Of a DNA stretch of 8,770 nucleotides, positions 4,251-8,770 are shown piece by piece. Every line of letters starts with the position of its first letter. Position 1 is the stretch's first letter. The notes under the pieces are model-generated. The model worked only from the letters and a program-made list of their open reading frames with translations, did no database searches and was not told the origin of the DNA. Made by a program: the position numbers and the translations under genes. This stretch comes from Myxococcales bacterium (GTDB taxonomy: Bacteria; Myxococcota_A; UBA9160; SMWR01), in assembly GCA_022572485.1 (NCBI GenBank), contig JACZVU010000104.1, forward strand, positions 1 to 8,770, written 5' to 3'.

Positions 4251-6671
4251 CTAGCGGAGCTCTCCTTTGAACCGATGCGCCAACATTTTGACGATGCGGT
4301 CGGTCGTCTTCGTCACTTCCTCGTCCTTGAGTGTTCGATCGTAGCGCTGGAAGACCAGCCGAAACGCGAGGCTGGTACGCCCTTCGGCGATGCCCTTTCC
4401 CGCGTAGCGATCGAACAACTCCACCGAGATCAAATCCTTCCCGCCGGTTTTGCGAATTGCCTCGAGCACTTCGCCCGCCGCTTGGTCGACATCGACGACG
4501 ACCGCAAGGTCGCGCCGAGCACTCGGTTGCCGCGACACTTCCTGGAATCGAACCTCCTGCTGGGGCAGCGCCACGAGGGCCTCGAGGTCCAACTCCATCA
4601 CCGCGCATCCGACATCCAACCCAAACGCCGAGGCGACATCCGGATGCAGCTCTCCGATCGACCCGATCACCGCTCCCCCCACTTCGATTGCCGCTGCGGC
4701 CCCCGGATGCAGATAGGGTGGAAGGCTCGCGCGTGGAAACCATGCCACATAACCCAGCTGATCCAAAAGCTTTTTTGCGATGCCTTTGAGCTTGAAGAAG
4801 AGCGGAACCGAAGTCGGCGCCTCCCAGAGCCCCCGCTCCTCGCGCTCCGCAATGGCCGCCACGAGGCCCAGCGACTCTTCCGGAAGGTCGCTGCCCCAGC
4901 GCGAGGGGCCTTTGCGCGTGCGGAACAGGCGGGCGAGTTCAAAAACCTCGATCCGCTCCAGCTGGCGGCTGCGATTCTGCTGGACGAGGCGGAGAATTGA
5001 GGGGAGCAGCGTCGTGCGAAGCAGCGGTTCCTCGTCGCGAATGGGGTTTACGAGCCTCACGGCGCGGCCCCGCGGATCATCGGCGTCCAGCTGGAGGGCT
5101 TCGAGCCACTCGGCGTTCAGGAACGGCAGCGTCTGGCACTCGATCAAGCCCGCGGCGACGAGGGCATCCCGGGAGCGTTCCGCAACGCGCCAGAGCCGCG
5201 GTGGCTCGACGCCTCGCAGGACCCCCCTCGGCTCTGTGATCGGAATCCGGTCGTAGCCGTAGATGCGCGCCACCTCCTCCGTGAGATCTTGGTGGAGGTG
5301 CAGGTCGGTGCGGTGAGAGGGGATCGCACAGACGAGCTCGTCCGCGCCCGCTGGCGCACAGCGCACGCCCACCCGCTCGAGCAATGCAGCCATCTCCTGC
5401 TTCGAAAGCGCAGTGCCGAGCAACTTGTTCGCTCGATCGGTCGGAAAGCGGATCTCCTCGGTCACGACCGGTGCCACGCCTTCGGCCACCACGCTGCCCG
5501 CCGCAACCTCTCCGCCCGCAAGTTCGGCGATCAGGCGTGCCGCGCGATCGGCAGCCCGCTGAACGCCGAGCCGATCCACGCCCCGTTCAAAGCGATACGA
5601 GGCTTCGCTCTGCAGCCCGTAGCGCTTTGCGGTGAGCCGAACACGGCTCGGATGGAAGTGCGCGCTCTCGATCAGGACGTCGGTGGTCGCATCACCGACT
5701 TCCGTGTTCGCTCCTCCCATCACTCCAGCCAGCGCGATCGCTCGCTCCGAGTCTGCGATGAGCAGATCTTCTGTGGAGAGCTCGCGGGCCTTGCCATCGA
5801 GGGTGGCGAGCTTTTCGCCGGCCGCGGCGCGCCGCACCTTGACAAGGCCACCGCGCAATTTTGCGAGGTCGAAGGCGTGCAAGGGTTGTCCGAACTCCAA
5901 CAACACGAGGTTGGTGACGTCGACGACATTGTTGATCGAACGGATGCCCGAGGCGGCGAGCTTCGCGACCACCCAGCCGGGTGAGGGGCCGACACGCACT
6001 CCTCGCACGATTCGCGCGACGTAGCGATGGCAATCGTCTACGGCTTCGATCTCGACGCGGATCGCGTCTGCTGCGGCCGGTTCGGTCTCGGGCGGATCCG
6101 TTTCGGGTACGCGCAATTCACCACCGAAGAGCGCTCGGACCTCTCGCGCCAACCCGATCAAGGAGGTCGCATCGCCGCGGTTCGGTGTGATGCCGACCTC
6201 CAACTCGCGGTCGCCGGTAGCGATCACCTCGGGTAGTGAAACGCCCACCGGGGTATCGGGATCCAGAACCAGAATGCCATCGTGGTCGTCTCCGAGTTCG
6301 AGCTCGCGATTCGAGCAGATCATCCCGTTCGAAACAACACCGCGAATCTTGGCGCGTTTGAGAAGGGTGCCGTCGGGAAGTTTCGTTCCGGCCGCCGCGA
6401 AGGCGACCTTCTGGCCCGCGGCGACATTGGGCGCACCGCAGACCACTTCGGTGGTCTCAGCAGCGCCAAGATCTACCTTGCAGACGGAAAGCCGGTCCGC
6501 ATGCGGGTGTTGCGCGCACTCGAGAACCCGACCGACTCGAATCTGTGAGAGATCGGGCCCCGTCGCGGTGATCTCGACATCCTCGAATCCAGCGAGCGTG
6601 AGGCGCTCGACGAGATCACCTTCTGCGGGGAGGTCAATGAATTCCGCAAGCCATTGAAGAGATAGCCGCAT
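4251..6671 (-). CDS. pheT: Phenylalanine--tRNA ligase beta subunit, 806 aa
   Basis: This is the beta chain of the alpha2-beta2 enzyme that attaches Phe to tRNA-Phe. It holds tRNA and hydrolyses mischarged Tyr-tRNA. Domains in order: N-terminal part 1-39 (MRLSLQWLAEFIDLP); OB-fold tRNA-binding domain about 40-148 (HPHADRLSVCKVDLG, VVCGAPNVAAGQKV); B3/B4 editing domain about 210-385 (RSINNVVDVTNLVLLEFGQP at 244-263, GVMGG at 316-320); B5 domain about 403-475; a catalytic-like core about 490-690; and the FDX-ACB anticodon-binding domain about 711-806. Length is close to E. coli PheT (795 aa), with nothing missing. Start: ATG at 6671 shares its A with the pheS TGA (TGATG), and GGAG lies eight bases upstream, so translation is coupled to pheS. 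The frame remains open 70 codons further upstream, inside pheS, but that extension lacks family similarity and is rejected. Confidence 0.98.
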   Translation of the reverse strand: MRLSLQWLAEFIDLPAEGDLVERLTLAGFEDVEITATGPDLSQIRVGRVLECAQHPHADRLSVCKVDLGAAETTEVVCGAPNVAAGQKVAFAAAGTKLPDGTLLKRAKIRGVVSNGMICSNRELELGDDHDGILVLDPDTPVGVSLPEVIATGDRELEVGITPNRGDATSLIGLAREVRALFGGELRVPETDPPETEPAAADAIRVEIEAVDDCHRYVARIVRGVRVGPSPGWVVAKLAASGIRSINNVVDVTNLVLLEFGQPLHAFDLAKLRGGLVKVRRAAAGEKLATLDGKARELSTEDLLIADSERAIALAGVMGGANTEVGDATTDVLIESAHFHPSRVRLTAKRYGLQSEASYRFERGVDRLGVQRAADRAARLIAELAGGEVAAGSVVAEGVAPVVTEEIRFPTDRANKLLGTALSKQEMAALLERVGVRCAPAGADELVCAIPSHRTDLHLHQDLTEEVARIYGYDRIPITEPRGVLRGVEPPRLWRVAERSRDALVAAGLIECQTLPFLNAEWLEALQLDADDPRGRAVRLVNPIRDEEPLLRTTLLPSILRLVQQNRSRQLERIEVFELARLFRTRKGPSRWGSDLPEESLGLVAAIAEREERGLWEAPTSVPLFFKLKGIAKKLLDQLGYVAWFPRASLPPYLHPGAAAAIEVGGAVIGSIGELHPDVASAFGLDVGCAVMELDLEALVALPQQEVRFQEVSRQPSARRDLAVVVDVDQAAGEVLEAIRKTGGKDLISVELFDRYAGKGIAEGRTSLAFRLVFQRYDRTLKDEEVTKTTDRIVKMLAHRFKGELR

Positions 6672-7699
6672 CAGATCTGCTCCAACACGCGCAGGTCCCC
6701 TTCGAAGAGCAGTCGAATGTTGGGGATTCCGTAGCGCAGCAGCGCCGTGCGATCGACGCCCATCCCGAACGCAAAACCTTGATAGCGATCCGAGTCGATC
6801 CCACAGTTCTCGAGCACCCGGGGGTGGATCATTCCGCAACCGCCCCACTCGATCCAGCCGCTGTTCGAACAGACCCCGCAACCTTGTCGTTCACACAGTA
6901 GACATCCGTAGTCCATCTCGGCGGAGGGTTCGGTAAACGGAAAATGGTTCGCGCGGAAACGCAGCTCGATGTCGTCCGCCATCAGGTGGCGCCCAAAAGC
7001 GTAAAGCACGCCCTTGAGATCGCCGAAGGTGACTTCCTCATCGACCAAGAAACCTTCGATCTGGTGGAACATCGGGTAGTGACGCGGACTCAGGTCGTGT
7101 CGGTAGACGCGCCCCGGCGCGATGAATCGAAACGGCGGCGTCCGGCCTGTCATGGCCCGAATCTGAACATTCGAAGTGTGGGGGCGCAGCGCGTTTCCGC
7201 CTTCGACGTAGAAGGTGTCTTGTTCGTCTCGAGCGGGGTGGACTTTGGGAATGTTCAGCGCTTCGAAATTGTGGTACTCGGTTTCGACCTCCGGGCCCTC
7301 TTCGATCGAAAACCCCATCGAGGTGAAGAATGCCACCATGTCCCGGAACACGCGCGTGACCGGGTGCAGGCGGCCCGCGCGCGGGTCTTCGGCGCCGGGC
7401 AGCGTGGTGTCGAGGCGCTCGGCGTCGAGCGCGCGATCGCGGTCGCTGCGCTCGAGCGCTCGGCGGCGCTCGGCGACCGCCTCTTCGATCCGCTGCTTGG
7501 TGGAATTCGCGAGTTGGCCGACCCGGGCGCGCTCGTCGCCCGCGAGGCCGCCGATGCCGCGCAGTACTCCGGCCACCGAGCCTTTCTTTCCGAGGTAGCC
7601 GGCGCGAACTTCCGTGAGCGCCTGCAGGCTCGCGGCTGCGGCGATTTCGCGGCGCGCCTCTTCCTCCAGCCGCTCGAGGTTGTCGACTCCAGCCGGCAC
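6671..7699 (-). CDS. pheS: Phenylalanine--tRNA ligase alpha subunit, 342 aa
   Basis: This is the catalytic chain of phenylalanyl-tRNA synthetase; it activates Phe with ATP and transfers it to tRNA-Phe in the cytoplasm. N-terminal coiled coil about 5-95, including VRAGYLGKKG (31-40). The class II catalytic domain runs from about 110: HPVTRVFRDM, GPEVETEYHNFEALNIP, RPHTSNVQIR (172-181), motif 2 with RVYRHDLSPRHYPMFHQIEG, and motif 3 GFAFGMGVDRTALLRYGI (308-325). The Cys cluster CLLCERQGCGVC at 266-277 is common in this family. The start is uncertain: I chose GTG at 7699, 13 bases after the rplT stop, because it puts the YLGKKG motif three residues from its E. coli position. No ribosome site is evident, so coupling to rplT is likely. 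A longer frame starts with TTG at 7756 inside rplT and is less likely. No pheM-like attenuator fits in the gap. Confidence 0.96.
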   Translation of the reverse strand: MPAGVDNLERLEEEARREIAAAASLQALTEVRAGYLGKKGSVAGVLRGIGGLAGDERARVGQLANSTKQRIEEAVAERRRALERSDRDRALDAERLDTTLPGAEDPRAGRLHPVTRVFRDMVAFFTSMGFSIEEGPEVETEYHNFEALNIPKVHPARDEQDTFYVEGGNALRPHTSNVQIRAMTGRTPPFRFIAPGRVYRHDLSPRHYPMFHQIEGFLVDEEVTFGDLKGVLYAFGRHLMADDIELRFRANHFPFTEPSAEMDYGCLLCERQGCGVCSNSGWIEWGGCGMIHPRVLENCGIDSDRYQGFAFGMGVDRTALLRYGIPNIRLLFEGDLRVLEQI

Positions 7700-7712
7700 G
7701 ACGGTCTGGCGG

Positions 7713-8072
7713 CTAGGGGGTGGACTGTGATTTCGCGAGATCTGCGAGCGCGCCAAACGCCGTCGGATCCGTCACCGCGAGTTGAGCGAGGATTTTGCGA
7801 TCGACTTCGACATTTGCGCGCTTGAGCCCGTTGATCAGTCGGCTGTACGACAAGCCGTTTTCGCGCGCTGCCGCATTGATTCGGGTGATCCAGAGTGCCC
7901 TGAAAGTCCGCTTTCGCTGTTTGCGGTCGCGGTACGCGTAGCGCCAGCCGCGTTCCACGGCCTCTCGGGCCGTCTTGAACAGCTTGCTCCGTGCGCCGTA
8001 ATAGCCTTTGGCTTGCTTGAGAATGCGATTGCGTCGCTTGCGCGCAGCGACGCTTCGTTTGACTCGCGGCAT
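7713..8072 (-). CDS. rplT: 50S ribosomal protein L20, 119 aa
   Basis: This is a large-subunit protein binding 23S rRNA, essential for early 50S assembly. The sequence is the full family pattern: [20 protein letters not shown] at the start, [15 protein letters not shown] at 21-35, the basic helix [19 protein letters not shown], then the globular C-terminal part with [16 protein letters not shown]. Length is one or two residues above the usual 117-118. The ATG at 8072 has GGGGGAG four bases upstream. Known: in E. coli and Bacillus, L20 represses its own operon by binding leader mRNA. The 45-base gap upstream holds only a small GATC-TTAC-GATC stem, so a leader operator, if any, would lie further upstream. 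Confidence 0.98.
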   Translation of the reverse strand: MPRVKRSVAARKRRNRILKQAKGYYGARSKLFKTAREAVERGWRYAYRDRKQRKRTFRALWITRINAAARENGLSYSRLINGLKRANVEVDRKILAQLAVTDPTAFGALADLAKSQSTP

Positions 8073-8117
8073 CTGACTCCCCCTTTATCGATTCCGTCGG
8101 ATCGTAAGATCGCCAGT

Positions 8118-8315
8118 TTAGAGGTACGGAATCATCTGCTTCACACGTTTTTCGTCGGTCGAATCGACGAGAGTGTCCTTCCGCAGATGGCGCTTTCGCT
8201 TGGGTGACTTCTTCGTGAGGATGTGCTGCTTGTTCTTGTGCGACCTCACGATCTTACCCGTGCCGGTCTTCTTGAAGCGTTTGGCTGCACCTCGATGGGT
8301 CTTGACCTTCGGCAT
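8118..8315 (-). CDS. rpmI: 50S ribosomal protein L35, 65 aa
   Basis: This is a small, very basic large-subunit protein. The family signature is complete: [20 protein letters not shown] at 1-20, then [26 protein letters not shown], ending in VKQMIPYL. Length is the usual 65 residues. The ATG at 8315 has AAGGGA six bases upstream. It sits between infC and rplT, the nearly universal bacterial order, and is cotranscribed with both. Confidence 0.98.
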   Translation of the reverse strand: MPKVKTHRGAAKRFKKTGTGKIVRSHKNKQHILTKKSPKRKRHLRKDTLVDSTDEKRVKQMIPYL

Positions 8316-8363
8316 GCTGAATCCCTTTCTACTCGCCTTCTGGCTCTCTCCGAAGAGGTTCGC

Positions 8364-8770
8364 TCAGCCGCTGTTTTCGCCTTGCGTCGCTTTGGCATCC
8401 CCGGAGGTGCCAGTCGCCGTCGGCTCTGCCGTGGCAGCTGCCACCGGGTTTTCCTCGTCAGCTGCCTTGCTGCTGGCCTGCGCGCGCCGAATTTCGGCGA
8501 TCGCTTCTCGATTGGGCACGAGGATCATCGATAGAAAGCGCCCCTCCATCCGCGGCGGATTCTCGACATTCGCGATGTTGCTGAGCAACTCCGTCACGTG
8601 CTTGAGTTGCCGGTAACCGAATTCGCGATGAACCATCTCTCGGCCTCGATACATCACCGTCACCTTCACTTTGTCGCCCTCGACCAAGAAGCGCCGCGCG
8701 TTCTTGAGCTTGAAGTCAAGATCGTGTTGATCGGTGCGAGGCCGCAGCTTCACCTCCTTGCGAGATGCCG
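8364..8770 (-). CDS. infC: Translation initiation factor IF-3, C-terminal part, with extended tail (5' end outside window)
   Basis: IF3 binds the 30S subunit, keeps it apart from 50S and checks start-codon pairing. The visible part is the C-terminal domain: ASRKEVKLRPRTDQHDLDFK at the window edge, then ARRFLVEGDKVKVTVMYRGREM and MEGRFLSMILVPNRE. The N-terminal domain and start codon lie beyond 8770, so the frame is open at the right edge; an internal GTG at 8753 is Val in the KEVKLRP motif and not a start. Odd point: after the usual end near LVPNRE there are about 46 more residues, rich in Ala, Thr, Glu and Gly. E. coli IF3 stops just there. Myxococcus xanthus IF3 (Dsg) also has a long C-terminal extension, which is the nearest known parallel. 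Confidence 0.96.
   Translation of the reverse strand, partial: ASRKEVKLRPRTDQHDLDFKLKNARRFLVEGDKVKVTVMYRGREMVHREFGYRQLKHVTELLSNIANVENPPRMEGRFLSMILVPNREAIAEIRRAQASSKAADEENPVAAATAEPTATGTSGDAKATQGENSG

Noticed and set aside
6672..6881. 70-codon N-terminal extension of pheT
   Set aside because: It lies inside pheS in another frame; PheT families start at MRLSLQWL, and the ATG at 6671 has a ribosome site and a stop/start overlap.
8073..8117. L20 autoregulatory operator between rpmI and rplT
   Set aside because: Only a four-pair GATC stem is visible; no pseudoknot or long hairpin like known L20 targets can be supported here.

Overview
The window joins two regions that meet at a proline tRNA gene. 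Positions 3078-8770 are a conserved chromosomal block, all on the minus strand. Read in the direction of transcription it runs infC (3' part only) - rpmI - rplT - pheS - pheT - ihfA - merR-like regulator - tRNA-Pro(GGG). Positions 1 to about 3077 are accessory DNA: the int-proximal end of an integrative element that appears to have entered the 3' end of the tRNA gene.

Host: the DNA is GC-rich. An infC-rpmI-rplT-pheST-ihfA-merR order with a downstream tRNA-Pro(GGG) is known from Proteobacteria. IF3 carries a long low-complexity C-terminal tail, the best-known parallel being Myxococcus, which hints at a deltaproteobacterial-type lineage (Myxococcota, Desulfobacterota or similar). The sequence alone does not fix the phylum.

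Chromosomal block (right to left): IF3, L35 and L20 are translation and ribosome components. PheS and PheT are the two subunits of phenylalanyl-tRNA synthetase; their genes are linked by a one-base stop/start overlap (TGATG). IHF-alpha and a MerR-type regulator follow. Spacings within infC-ihfA are 48, 45, 13, -1 and 22 bases, so these probably form one operon. A weak terminator-like hairpin separates ihfA from the merR-like gene, which has no ATG or GTG start and must use TTG. A 267-base gene-free stretch with a structured region follows, then the tRNA gene.

Accessory region (right to left): next to the tRNA 3' end is a non-coding strip with seven GCA triplets phased at 10-11 bases, a candidate integrase arm-site array. 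Then come a complete DUF4102-type tyrosine integrase, a 240-residue protein of unknown function whose GTG start overlaps the integrase stop (GTGA), an AT-richer control region with several operator-like repeats, a small AlpA/excisionase-like helix-turn-helix protein, a GC-rich hairpin filling the gap, and a 189-residue protein I do not recognise. The left edge holds a run of nine GAT triplets spaced exactly six bases apart. The layout (int at the tRNA, small HTH regulator, then unknown cargo or replication genes) is that of an integrative element or phage satellite. The other end and any defining cargo lie to the left of this window. I see no complete new system here. The best leads are the int-coupled unknown protein and the unusual repeat architecture of the attachment and control regions.
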